Positions 23,492-31,656 of a DNA stretch of 41,467 bases are shown here, piece by piece. The position numbers were made by a program, and so were the translations under genes. The stretch is taken from the NCBI GenBank assembly GCA_016779205.1, contig JADHOC010000030.1, forward strand, positions 1 to 41,467, written 5' to 3'. Each line of letters begins with the position of its first letter. Positions within the stretch are counted from its first letter, which is position 1. The notes below the pieces were generated by a model. The model searched no databases. It was not told where the DNA came from and saw only the letters and a list, made by a program, of their open reading frames with translations. The DNA comes from Planctomycetota bacterium (GTDB lineage Bacteria; Planctomycetota; UBA1135; GCA-002686595).

Positions 23492-26463
23492 CGCTGGGTG
23501 ATCGCCTCGTCGAGGTTCAGGATCGTGGAGGCGATCATCGTGTACGCCGCCCACTCGGGGGTGCGGGTGCGAGGTGAGGCGGCCGTGGCGCCCACGCCGA
23601 GCAGCTCCACCGCGGCCATCGAGTCCGCCTCGAACTCGCGCCGGTACCGCGCGAGGGCGCCCTTGAGGACCTCCAGCTCGGCGGCGGTGGGCCCGCGGGA
23701 GAGGACCGCGCGCATCCCGAGGGTGATCCGGGCCTCCTCGCCCTCGGCCTGGAGCATCCGCTTCGCCAGGTGTCGGGAGGCCTCCTGGTAGGTGGGCCCG
23801 TTCAGGAGCGCCAGCGCCTGGAGGGGCGTGTTGGTGCTCGGCCGGCGCGCGGTGCACAGCTCGAAGCCCGGCGCGTCGAAGGTGGTGAGCTGGGGGTGCG
23901 GCACGGTCCGCTTGCGGTAGGTGTAGAGGGAGCGGCGGAACAGGTCGTCCCCTGTCGACTCCAGGTAGGCCCCCTGGCCGGCGCCCCCGGCCAGCTCCTT
24001 CCAGAGCCCGGCCGGCTGGTAGGGCTTCACGGAGGGGCCGCCCACCTTGTGCACCAGCAGGCCAGCTGCGAGCAGCGCCTGGTCCCGGACGCCCTCGGCG
24101 TCGAGCCGGTGCCGCGGGCCGCGGGCCAGCCAGCCGTTGGCCGGGTCCTGTTCCCGCTCCGCGGCGCTCGCGTCCGACGACTGGCGGTAGGTGGCCGACA
24201 GCGCGATCCGCCGCTCCAGCGCGCGCAGATCCCAGCCGCTCGCCACCAGCTCGGCGGCGAGGTGGTCGAGGAGCGCGGGGTGCTCGGGCCGCGCGCCGCG
24301 AATGCCGAAGTCCTCGGCCGTCGCGACGAGGCCGCGCCCGAAGAAGCTCGCCCAGACGCGGTTGACCGCCACGCGGGCCGTGAGCGGGTTGGCCGGATCC
24401 ACCAGCCAGCGCGCCAGCCCGAGCCGGTCCCGGCGCGCGCCGTCGGGGAGGCCCCCGAAGAGCTCGGGGACGTCCGGGGTCAGGGGCTCCCCCTCGGGCC
24501 GGTCGTACTGCCCCCGGCGAAGGAGGCGGGTCTCCCGGGGCTCCTCGCGATCGCGGAGCACCATGGCGGTGGGGACCTCGTCCCGCTCGATCCGCTCCAG
24601 CTCCGACCGGGTCTTCGCGAGGCGGCGCCGCGCCCGGGCCGCCTCCTCGTCGAAGACCGCGAGGTAGAACGGCCCGCCGTCCTCCAGCGCGGCCCGGCCG
24701 CGGGCGAGGGCCAGGACGGCGGCCCCATCGAGGGCGTGGCCGTCGACCCGGAAGTCGAGCAGCTCCCCCTTCAGGTCCCCCGCGTAGCGCCGCGTCCCGA
24801 GCCGCAGGGGCTCATCGGTGGTCAGGGTCCCGGCCAGGCGATCCACCTCGGCCTTCAGGCTGGCGAGGGTGCCGTTCACATGGACCGTGACCCCGGCGGC
24901 CTTGCGGGACCCGTCGTAGGTCACGGCGATGTGGTGCCACGCCCCCTTCTCCAGGGGATCGCTCCCCACGACCTTGATGGCGTTCCCCGTCCACTGATGG
25001 ATCAGGTGCACCGCCGGACGCATGTCCCCGAGCAGCACCAGGTCGACGCCGCGGTAGCGGTCGCTGTCCTCCATCCGGCTGTAGACCGCGCCGTGGGACT
25101 CTGGACGCAGCCAGAGGGTCACGGTGAACGGCCGGTCTTGCTCGAACTCGACGCCGCCTCCGAGGTCCGCGGCTCCCTCGCGCGTGCCGTCGAGGAGCAC
25201 CGCGCCGCGCCGCTCGAGGAGGGGCGCCGGCAGGTCCGGGATGACGTCCCCGTTCGCGGCGCGGAAGGCCGCGTGCCGCTCGGCCGAGGTGGCGGCCAGC
25301 GCGGCGAGGCTCGCCTCTTCGTCCGCGATGCGCGCCTCGAGCGCGGCCATGCGCCCCTCCTGCTCGGGGGACGGCACCCGCAGGAGCGGCGGGACGTTGC
25401 CCCGGGTCTCGGAGTAGACGCCCTTCTCGTCCACCTGATCGAAGAAGCCGAAGAAGCGGTAATAGTCCACCTGGGAGATGGGGTCGTAGCGGTGGTCGTG
25501 GCACCGGGCGCAGCCCACGGTCAGGCCGAGGAACGCCGTCGCGCTCGTCTCCGCGCGGTCGGCCACGTTCTCCACGCGCCACTCCTCATCGATGGAGCCT
25601 CCTTCGGTGACCGTTCGGTGGTTCCGCTGGAACCCGGTGGCGAGCACCGCGTCGCGCCCGCCGCCCTCGATCAGGTCCCCTGCCACCTGCTCCATGACGA
25701 AGCGGTCGTAGGGCATGTTGGCGGCGAAGGCGCCCAGCACCCAGTCGCGCCAGGGCCACTGGTCCCGGCGAAAGTCGTTCTGGTAGCCGTTGGTGTCGGC
25801 GTAGCGCGCGAGGTCCAGCCACTCGCGGGTCCGGTGCTCAGCCCGCGCGTCGCTCGCGAGCAGCCCGTCCACCACCTGGGCGTCCGTCACCTCGCCGGAG
25901 AGGAACGCGTCCAGCTGCTCGAGGGTCGGAGGCAAGCCGGTGAGGTCCAGGTGCACTCGGCGCAGCCAGGTGGCCGGCTCCGCAGGCGGGGACGGCGCCA
26001 TGCCCTGCTGGCCCAGTCGGTGCAGCACCAGGAGGTCCAGGGGGTCGCGGTCCCAGCCCGTGAGCTCCCCCGAGGGGAGCGACATGGCAGGGATGAGCGG
26101 CGTCTGGACGGGCTGGAAGGCCCAGTGCCCCTCCCAGGCCACGCCCTCCTCGATCCAGCGCCGGAGCAGCTCCCGCTCGGCCGCCGTCGGCGCCTTCCCC
26201 GTGGAGGGCGGCGGCATCACCCGCTCGGGGTCGTCGTGCACGAGCCTCGCGAGCAGCTCGCTCTCCTCCGGCGCGCCCGGCTCGGCCACGAAGAGCACGT
26301 CGTCGTGCACGTCAAGGCGCAGGTCCCCCTTGCGCGCCGCCGCGTCGGGGCCGTGGCAGTCGAAGCAGTACTCCGAGAGGATCGGCAGCACGTCCCGCCC
26401 GAAGTCCACGGGCCCGTCGCCGACGACGTGGACCGGAATCAGTGCGAGGAGCGCGAGGGTCAT
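23488..26463 (-). CDS. PSD1-type protein: planctomycete cytochrome c, DUF1549, LamG and DUF1553 domains
   Basis: 991 residues with a short signal sequence (about 1-15). Cytochrome c domain: heme motif Cys33-Phe-Asp-Cys36-His37 (CFDCHGPD) and possible axial Met in [10 protein letters not shown] (about 82). DUF1549 spans about 135-345 ([48 protein letters not shown]) and carries a second CXXCH, Cys318-Ala-Arg-Cys321-His322 ([13 protein letters not shown]). A concanavalin/LamG-like domain follows at about 395-555 ([24 protein letters not shown]). DUF1553 fills about 650-960 ([55 protein letters not shown]). This large secreted c-type cytochrome probably exchanges electrons in the envelope and may bind carbohydrate through LamG (inference). 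It forms an ATGA overlap with DUF1501. Confidence 0.93.
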   Translation of the reverse strand: MTLALLALIPVHVVGDGPVDFGRDVLPILSEYCFDCHGPDAAARKGDLRLDVHDDVLFVAEPGAPEESELLARLVHDDPERVMPPPSTGKAPTAAERELLRRWIEEGVAWEGHWAFQPVQTPLIPAMSLPSGELTGWDRDPLDLLVLHRLGQQGMAPSPPAEPATWLRRVHLDLTGLPPTLEQLDAFLSGEVTDAQVVDGLLASDARAEHRTREWLDLARYADTNGYQNDFRRDQWPWRDWVLGAFAANMPYDRFVMEQVAGDLIEGGGRDAVLATGFQRNHRTVTEGGSIDEEWRVENVADRAETSATAFLGLTVGCARCHDHRYDPISQVDYYRFFGFFDQVDEKGVYSETRGNVPPLLRVPSPEQEGRMAALEARIADEEASLAALAATSAERHAAFRAANGDVIPDLPAPLLERRGAVLLDGTREGAADLGGGVEFEQDRPFTVTLWLRPESHGAVYSRMEDSDRYRGVDLVLLGDMRPAVHLIHQWTGNAIKVVGSDPLEKGAWHHIAVTYDGSRKAAGVTVHVNGTLASLKAEVDRLAGTLTTDEPLRLGTRRYAGDLKGELLDFRVDGHALDGAAVLALARGRAALEDGGPFYLAVFDEEAARARRRLAKTRSELERIERDEVPTAMVLRDREEPRETRLLRRGQYDRPEGEPLTPDVPELFGGLPDGARRDRLGLARWLVDPANPLTARVAVNRVWASFFGRGLVATAEDFGIRGARPEHPALLDHLAAELVASGWDLRALERRIALSATYRQSSDASAAEREQDPANGWLARGPRHRLDAEGVRDQALLAAGLLVHKVGGPSVKPYQPAGLWKELAGGAGQGAYLESTGDDLFRRSLYTYRKRTVPHPQLTTFDAPGFELCTARRPSTNTPLQALALLNGPTYQEASRHLAKRMLQAEGEEARITLGMRAVLSRGPTAAELEVLKGALARYRREFEADSMAAVELLGVGATAASPRTRTPEWAAYTMIASTILNLDEAITQR

Positions 26464-26469
26464 GGCCCC

Positions 26470-26475
26470 AGGATA
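26470..26475 (-). promoter_or_regulatory. Candidate -10 element (TATCCT) for the PSD1-DUF1501 pair
   Basis: TATCCT on the minus strand ends six bases before the ATG at 26463, inside the 51-base gap after the upstream propeller gene. It would give a leaderless transcript and let the PSD1-DUF1501 pair be expressed independently of the longer operon. Confidence 0.35.
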
Positions 26476-26514
26476 GTCCGCCGCCGCCGGAGCGGGCGGC
26501 TCACCCTGGGTCGA

Positions 26515-28062
26515 TCAGCGCAGCTCGTAGCAGGCCATCTCCGCGTCGCTCCGCACAAAGACGCGTCCGTCCCGGAGCACCGGGTGGTTCCAGCACTTCC
26601 CGTCGATGGCCTCGAAGCGCAGGCGCTCGGTCACGCCCTCCCGGTCGAAGCCGGCCACGATGACCTCCCCGTACTCCGAGAGGATCAGGAGACCGTCATC
26701 GGCCAGGAGGATCTGGCCGAAGCCGTGGCGGCCCTCCTTCCAGTACCGCTCCCCGGTCCCCCAGTCGATGCAGGCGAGGATCCCGCCGTCGAGCCCGACC
26801 AGGAGGTCGCCGCGCTTCACGCCGCCGTTGAACTTGAGCTGAAAGCGCCGCTGGCGCCAGCGCTCGTCGACCTCCCAAGCCGGGGCGCCCTCACCCGCCG
26901 TCCGGCGGGGTGCGACCTTCTTGGCGCCGTTGCTGAACACGCTGAGCAGGACCTCGCCCTCCGCGACGAGCGGCATGACGCTGCCGTTCTTGAAAGTGTT
27001 CCCCCACGGGGTGAACCACAGCTCCGCGCCGGTGCCCAGGTCGTGGCCCGAGAGGCCCTCGAGGCCGAACACGAGCAGGTGCTCCTCGCCGTCGAAGGTC
27101 CCGACCCAGGGGGCGGTGTACCCGGCCGGCCGCGTTCCCCCCTTCCAGCGCACGGTCCCGTCCGCACGGTCGTAGGCGAGGACCCCCGCGGCCGCCGACC
27201 CCGCGCCGCCGCCGGGGTTCACGCCAGGGACCACGTAGACGGTGTCCTCGCGGACCAGGGGTGAGCACGCGATCCCGAACTCGATCAGGCCGCCGCCGCC
27301 ATCCTCGAGCATGTCCCGCGTCCAGAGGACCCGCCCCGTGTGGGCCTCGAGGGCGTTCACCCGGCCGTTCGATCCCACCGTGTACAGCACGCCGAGGCTG
27401 AACGTCGGCGTGGCCCGCGGACCGACGCCGCCGAGGTAGGTGTCGTAGCGGTCCTCGTCCGCGTGGACCCAGCGCTCCTCTCCGCTCGCCGCGTCGTAGG
27501 CCACGGTGCACTCGAACTCCCCGCGCTGCTCCTGGGTGAAGAGCCAGTCCCCCACGAGCACCAGCGACGACCACCCCTCGCCCACCGGGCGCCTCCAGAG
27601 GAGCTTCGCCCCGGCGGGGATGCCGAGGGTCTCGCCCCGGGCGACGCTGTCCCGCCGGGCGCCGCGGAACGCGGGCCAGTCCCCCGGAGCCAGCTGGAGG
27701 GGGCGCGACTCCACGGGCTCCCCCTGCAGCTCGGGGAGCGTGATCGGCAGGACCTCCTGGTCGTCGAGCCCGAACCGGAGCGTGGGCATGCTCGAGCCAG
27801 AGGTCCCGTCCGTGTGAACGAGGGGGCGCAGCGCCGCGACGAGCGCGGTCAGGGCGACGAACCCACCGAGGCGAACCACGGCCCGGAAGCCGGAAAAGAA
27901 CAGCCACCAGAGGGCCATCAGCAGGGCCGCGACCACGAAGGTCACCAGCTGCTGGAGCGCCCCCTCCGTGAGGTCCTCCCGGGACCGCATCGCGCTGACG
28001 GCGAGGCTGATCCCCGCGCCGAGGAGGATGAGGCCAGGGATCCAGAGGCGGTGCTTTCTCAT
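26515..28062 (-). CDS. Membrane-anchored PQQ-like beta-propeller protein
   Basis: 515 residues from ATG 28062, which overlaps the upstream stop as ATGA. Unlike the other propellers it has no cleavable signal but three N-terminal membrane segments (about 7-25, 40-58, 64-82: GLILLGAGISLAVSA, FVVAALLMALWWLFF, FVALTALVAAL). The shared entry motif, DWPAFRGARRDSVARG, starts near 125, followed by blades such as SSLVLVGDWLFTQEQRG, ATPTFSLGVLYTVGSNG, CSPLVREDTVYVVPG and VMPLVAEGEVLLSV, ending VRSDAEMACYELR. With an odd number of helices the propeller would face the periplasm if the N-terminus is cytosolic. It sits between a SUMF1-like lipoprotein and the PSD1 gene. Confidence 0.85.
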   Translation of the reverse strand: MRKHRLWIPGLILLGAGISLAVSAMRSREDLTEGALQQLVTFVVAALLMALWWLFFSGFRAVVRLGGFVALTALVAALRPLVHTDGTSGSSMPTLRFGLDDQEVLPITLPELQGEPVESRPLQLAPGDWPAFRGARRDSVARGETLGIPAGAKLLWRRPVGEGWSSLVLVGDWLFTQEQRGEFECTVAYDAASGEERWVHADEDRYDTYLGGVGPRATPTFSLGVLYTVGSNGRVNALEAHTGRVLWTRDMLEDGGGGLIEFGIACSPLVREDTVYVVPGVNPGGGAGSAAAGVLAYDRADGTVRWKGGTRPAGYTAPWVGTFDGEEHLLVFGLEGLSGHDLGTGAELWFTPWGNTFKNGSVMPLVAEGEVLLSVFSNGAKKVAPRRTAGEGAPAWEVDERWRQRRFQLKFNGGVKRGDLLVGLDGGILACIDWGTGERYWKEGRHGFGQILLADDGLLILSEYGEVIVAGFDREGVTERLRFEAIDGKCWNHPVLRDGRVFVRSDAEMACYELR

Positions 28063-28961
28063 GGGGTGCGGGGAGTGGTGGGAGCGGTGAGCTCCAGGGC
28101 GGCGCGGAGGCCCACGTGGCCGGCGGTGAGGTCTCGCTCGGTGGCGTAGCGCGCCGAGGCCCGCGCTCGCTTGGGCGGATCGAACCAGGAGCCGCCGCGG
28201 AGCACCGTGCGCGGTGTGCCGCGGGCGGCCCCCCTGGCGTCGAGGGGTTCCGTCGCGAGGGCCCCCGCGCGTCTGGCGTACTCGTCCGCCACGTAGCCGC
28301 TGCGGGTCCACTCCCACACGTTCCCGAGCATGTCGTGGAAGCCGAGGGCGTTGGGCGCCAGGCCCCCCACGGGGTGGGGTCGCCCGCCCGCGTTGCCGCG
28401 GTGCCAGGCCACCTCATCCAGGGGGCCGTGACGCGCCCCCACGCCCCCGGCCCGACAGGCGGCCTCCCACTGGGACTCGGTGGGAAGCTGCAGCCCCGCG
28501 GCCGCGGCGAAGTCCTGGGCGGCGAAGTACGAGACGCTCTCGATGGGCGCCGTGTCACCGGAGACGGCGCTGAAGAAGCCCGGGCGCTCGCCCGTCACCG
28601 CCTCCCACTCCGCTGCCGTCACCTCATGGCGCCCGAGGTAGAACGGCGCCGTCACCGCCGCGGCGTGGGCCGGGCGCTCGTCGTCGGCGGCCTCCTGGTC
28701 CCCCAGGGCCGCCCCTCGCTCGAAGCCCATGGGCGGGACGAGCAGCAGCTCCATCCCGGAGCGCCGATGCCGAACCCGCCACGGCAACCCGGTGGCGTCG
28801 ATCGCGGCGCGGAGCGAGGGGTCCGTGACCACCGCCGGATCCGCCGCGCCCTCGAGCACGTCCACGCCCCGCGGCGCCGCGTCCGCCCAACGCTCGGGCG
28901 GCCCCTCAGGCGCCGCGCAGGCGGCGAGGGCTGCGAGCGAGATGGCGGCGGCGCGGGTCAC
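28059..28961 (-). CDS. Formylglycine-generating-enzyme-like (SUMF1-domain) lipoprotein without the catalytic cysteines
   Basis: 300 residues. A lipobox (SLAALAAC, Cys15) predicts a lipid-anchored protein. Residues about 65-290 are a SUMF1/FGE-sulfatase domain: GMELLLVPPMGF, PFYLGRHEVTAAEWEAVTG, PIESVSYFAAQDFAAAAGL, LPTESQWEAACRAGG, NALGFHDMLGNVWEWTRSGY, TVLRGGSWFDPPKRARASAR and GHVGLRAALE. In true formylglycine-generating enzymes the segment after GGSW carries the two active-site cysteines; here it has none, so sulfatase activation is not expected. Such non-catalytic members often bind carbohydrate or act as structural modules (family knowledge). It overlaps the enoyl-CoA hydratase stop and the propeller start by four bases each, a tightly coupled trio. 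Confidence 0.87.
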   Translation of the reverse strand: MTRAAAISLAALAACAAPEGPPERWADAAPRGVDVLEGAADPAVVTDPSLRAAIDATGLPWRVRHRRSGMELLLVPPMGFERGAALGDQEAADDERPAHAAAVTAPFYLGRHEVTAAEWEAVTGERPGFFSAVSGDTAPIESVSYFAAQDFAAAAGLQLPTESQWEAACRAGGVGARHGPLDEVAWHRGNAGGRPHPVGGLAPNALGFHDMLGNVWEWTRSGYVADEYARRAGALATEPLDARGAARGTPRTVLRGGSWFDPPKRARASARYATERDLTAGHVGLRAALELTAPTTPRTP

Positions 28962-29737
28962 TTGCCCTTCCAGACGGGCTTGCGCTTCTCCACGAAGGCC
29001 TTGGGTCCCTCGATGAAGTCCTCGCTGTTCACCATGCGCTCCACCGCGGGGTAGCGCATGTTCATGGCGTCCTTCACCGTGCCGTGGCGCATGCCCTCGA
29101 TGGCCACCTCCTTGGTGGCGAGGATCGCGAGCGGCGCGCAGCCGGCGATGCGCTCCGCCCAGCGGCGCGCGGTCGCCATGAGGTCCTCCGCCGGGGCCAC
29201 CTCGTTCACGAACCCCAGCTGCACCCCTTCCTCGGCCGGCACCGAGCGGCCGGTGAGGAGCATGCCCATGGCGTGCTTCAACGGGATCTGACGGGACAGG
29301 CGGTGGATGCCGCCGGCGAGCGCCGCGAGGCCGATGCGCGCCTCCGGGAGGCTGAAGCGGGCGCCTTCCGCCGCGACCACCAGGTCACAGGCGAGCGCCA
29401 GCTCGAACCCGCCGCCAGCGGCGATGCCGTTGACCGCCGCGATGATCGGCTTGGTGCCGCCGTACCGCTCGGTGAGCCCTGCAAAGCCGGACATGGGCCA
29501 CTGGGGCAGGCCGGTGGAGCCCGACTGGGACTTCAGGTCCAGCCCGGCGCAGAAGGCCTTGTCCCCCGCGCCGGTGACGATCGCGACGCGGTGCGTGTCG
29601 TCCTGCTCGAAGGCGTCGAAGACCTCGCTGAGCTCGATGCTCGAGGGAACGTCGAGGGAGTTGAGCACCTCCGGCCGGTTGATGGTGACGATCAGGATCT
29701 CGCCATCGCTCTCGACGGTGCAGTACTTGTGGGTCAT
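28958..29737 (-). CDS. Enoyl-CoA hydratase/isomerase family protein
   Basis: 259 residues from ATG 29737; an open frame extends upstream but is a shadow of the propeller gene. Normal crotonase length and motifs: TINRPEVLNSLD (18-29), oxyanion-hole strand AFCAGLDLKS (61-70), GIAAGGGFELALACDL (104-119) and LPEARIGL (130-137). Glu112 and Glu132 match in spacing (20 residues) the two catalytic glutamates of rat mitochondrial enoyl-CoA hydratase, so a hydratase-type activity on an enoyl-CoA is reasonable. No other beta-oxidation gene is adjacent; a 4HBT thioesterase lies about 7 kb upstream on the same strand. It is the only clearly cytosolic metabolic enzyme in a run of envelope proteins, which makes its placement curious. 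Confidence 0.9.
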   Translation of the reverse strand: MTHKYCTVESDGEILIVTINRPEVLNSLDVPSSIELSEVFDAFEQDDTHRVAIVTGAGDKAFCAGLDLKSQSGSTGLPQWPMSGFAGLTERYGGTKPIIAAVNGIAAGGGFELALACDLVVAAEGARFSLPEARIGLAALAGGIHRLSRQIPLKHAMGMLLTGRSVPAEEGVQLGFVNEVAPAEDLMATARRWAERIAGCAPLAILATKEVAIEGMRHGTVKDAMNMRYPAVERMVNSEDFIEGPKAFVEKRKPVWKGK

Positions 29738-29769
29738 CGCTTGGGGTCTTCGCTTGGGTGCGCCGGGGC

Positions 29770-31587
29770 TCAGAGGCCCACGGCGGTGAGGTGGCCGCGG
29801 GAGCGGAAGTAGATCGTGCCCTCGGAGATGGCGGGCGTGGACATGAACTCCTCGCCAAGGTCGCTGCGGGCGAGGATCTCCAGGGTGCGGCCCGCCCGGA
29901 CGGTGATGACCGAGCCCTCCTCGCTTGTGATGTAGAGCTTGCCGTCCCCGCCCACCGGCGACGCCGTGTAGCCGGAGCGGCCCTCGTCCAGGCGCTCGGC
30001 GAAGAGCCGCTCGCCGCCCGTGGCGTCGTAGCAGCTCAGCATCCCGTTGTCCCGGCAGAAGAACGCCGCGTCGCCGTAGACGATGGGCGTCTGCATGTAG
30101 TTGCCGCGCTTCTTGATCCCCCACAGCATGAACTCGTCCTCCCCTTCCTCGAGGGAGACGTGGCCGGTGGCCTCCAGGTCGATGGCGTAGATCGGCGAGA
30201 AGCGGCCGTGGGCGTTGGTGATGAAGGCGACCCCGTTCGACACCACCGGCGTCGGCACGGGGATGTCCCCGCCGGGCTCCGCGGTCCAGAGGGTCTCGCC
30301 CGTCCGGAGGTCGTAGCCGGCGATGGCCTTCCAGCCGTTGCAGATGACCTGGCTCCGCTCGGCGCTCACGTGCACGGTGGGCGTGGACCATCCGGACTCC
30401 TCCTCGCGGTCCACCCGCCAGACGTCCTCACCGGTGGCGGCGTCGAGCAGGGCGACGAAGCTCTGGTCCTGCACGTCGCACTGCACCACAACCTTGCCGC
30501 CGTGGAGCACCGGCGAGCTGCCGAAGCCCCACTGGGCGCCGCGGTCGCGGAAGAAGCCCGCGTCGAGGACGCCGAGGTCGCGCTCCCAGAGTTTGTTGCC
30601 GTCGTGGTCGAAGGCGAAGAGCCCCTCGGATCCGAAGAACGCCACCACCCGCTCGCTGTCGCAGGCGGGCGAGGGCTGGGCGTGGCTCCCCTTGAGGTGA
30701 CGCTTCACCGCCGGCACCCCCTTCCACGCCTCACGGCGCCAGAGCAGCTCGCCAGTGGACTTGGCGTAGCAGAGCACCTCGAAGCGGAACTCGCTGGTGT
30801 CCTCCACGGGCTGGATGTCGCCGTACAGGCCGACCTTGAGCCCCTGCTCGCCGTCCTCCCGGATCGCGGTGGTCAGGAACAGCTTGTCCCCATGGATCAC
30901 CGGCGAGGAGTGCGAGAGGCCGGGGACCTCCACGCGGAAGCGCACGTTCTCCCCCGTCTCCAGGTTGAAGCTCTCCGGCAGGTCGTAGCCCTCCGAGACG
31001 CCGCTGGCCCGCTGGCCGCGGAACTGCGGCCAGTGGATCGAGGTCGTGGGCTCGGCCACGTCCACCGCCGGCTCCGGCTCGTCGCGGACGACCTTGCCGA
31101 GGATGTGCCCGCCGTAGCCGTCGCCGCGCCACACCCCGACGTACCGGTCCCCGTCGAAGAGCACCCGCGCCGAGTAGGTCCCCATGAAGGGGACCGACAT
31201 GTCCTCGACGTTGATCACCGGGGAGCTCCCCGCCCACTCCACGGGCAGGGACACCGACACCGGGATCGGGCGGCCGCCGTAGTTGATGAGGGCGGTGAAC
31301 TTCCACTTGCCGTCGTCCTGCTTGGCCACGCGGGTCAGGCTGTAGCTGTCCGCCTCGAGCTCCTCGCTCACGAGGTTGCCCTCGCCGTCGGTCAGGGTCG
31401 TGTACCCCTCGAGCCGCGCGCCGGTCAGCAGCGCCGCGAAGGCGGCCTCGCGCTCGGCCTGCTCGGCCGTCGAGCCCTGTGGAGCTGCTGGCGCCGGGGG
31501 GGCCGCTGGCGTCTGGGGGACCGCCACGCCCTGGGGCGAAGGGGGCGTTTGGCACAGCGCGAGGCTGAGGAGGAGCGCGTGGAGCAT
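29770..31587 (-). CDS. Secreted PQQ-like beta-propeller protein with an N-terminal extension
   Basis: 605 residues, the longest of the five propellers. Short signal peptide (MLHALLLSLALCQTPPSP), then an Ala/Pro-rich linker and a domain of about 130 residues (about 45-175) with beta-strand character: WKFTALINYGGRPIPVSVSL, MSVPFMGTYSARVLFDGDRY. The propeller begins at the motif HWPQFRGQRASGVSEG (about 185), with blades SSPVIHGDKLFLTTA, AQPSPACDSERVVAFFG, SSPVLHGGKVVVQCDV, ASPVGGDGKLYITSEEG and STPAISEGTIYFRSRG. The N-terminal domain is unlike anything in the other four copies and I do not recognise it. Probably periplasmic. A TAGACT -10-like hexamer lies at 31646-31651, 58 bases before the start. 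Confidence 0.85.
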   Translation of the reverse strand: MLHALLLSLALCQTPPSPQGVAVPQTPAAPPAPAAPQGSTAEQAEREAAFAALLTGARLEGYTTLTDGEGNLVSEELEADSYSLTRVAKQDDGKWKFTALINYGGRPIPVSVSLPVEWAGSSPVINVEDMSVPFMGTYSARVLFDGDRYVGVWRGDGYGGHILGKVVRDEPEPAVDVAEPTTSIHWPQFRGQRASGVSEGYDLPESFNLETGENVRFRVEVPGLSHSSPVIHGDKLFLTTAIREDGEQGLKVGLYGDIQPVEDTSEFRFEVLCYAKSTGELLWRREAWKGVPAVKRHLKGSHAQPSPACDSERVVAFFGSEGLFAFDHDGNKLWERDLGVLDAGFFRDRGAQWGFGSSPVLHGGKVVVQCDVQDQSFVALLDAATGEDVWRVDREEESGWSTPTVHVSAERSQVICNGWKAIAGYDLRTGETLWTAEPGGDIPVPTPVVSNGVAFITNAHGRFSPIYAIDLEATGHVSLEEGEDEFMLWGIKKRGNYMQTPIVYGDAAFFCRDNGMLSCYDATGGERLFAERLDEGRSGYTASPVGGDGKLYITSEEGSVITVRAGRTLEILARSDLGEEFMSTPAISEGTIYFRSRGHLTAVGL

Positions 31588-31656
31588 GATCGGCGGGTCC
31601 GGAGTCGCGACGCAGCGCGCCGTCGAGTACGGCGCGGACCGCCGCAGTCTAGCGGC

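Noticed and set aside
23770..27264. Plus-strand open frame of 1164 codons opposite PSD1 and a propeller
   Set aside because: Antisense shadow of strongly supported genes with no coherent protein features.
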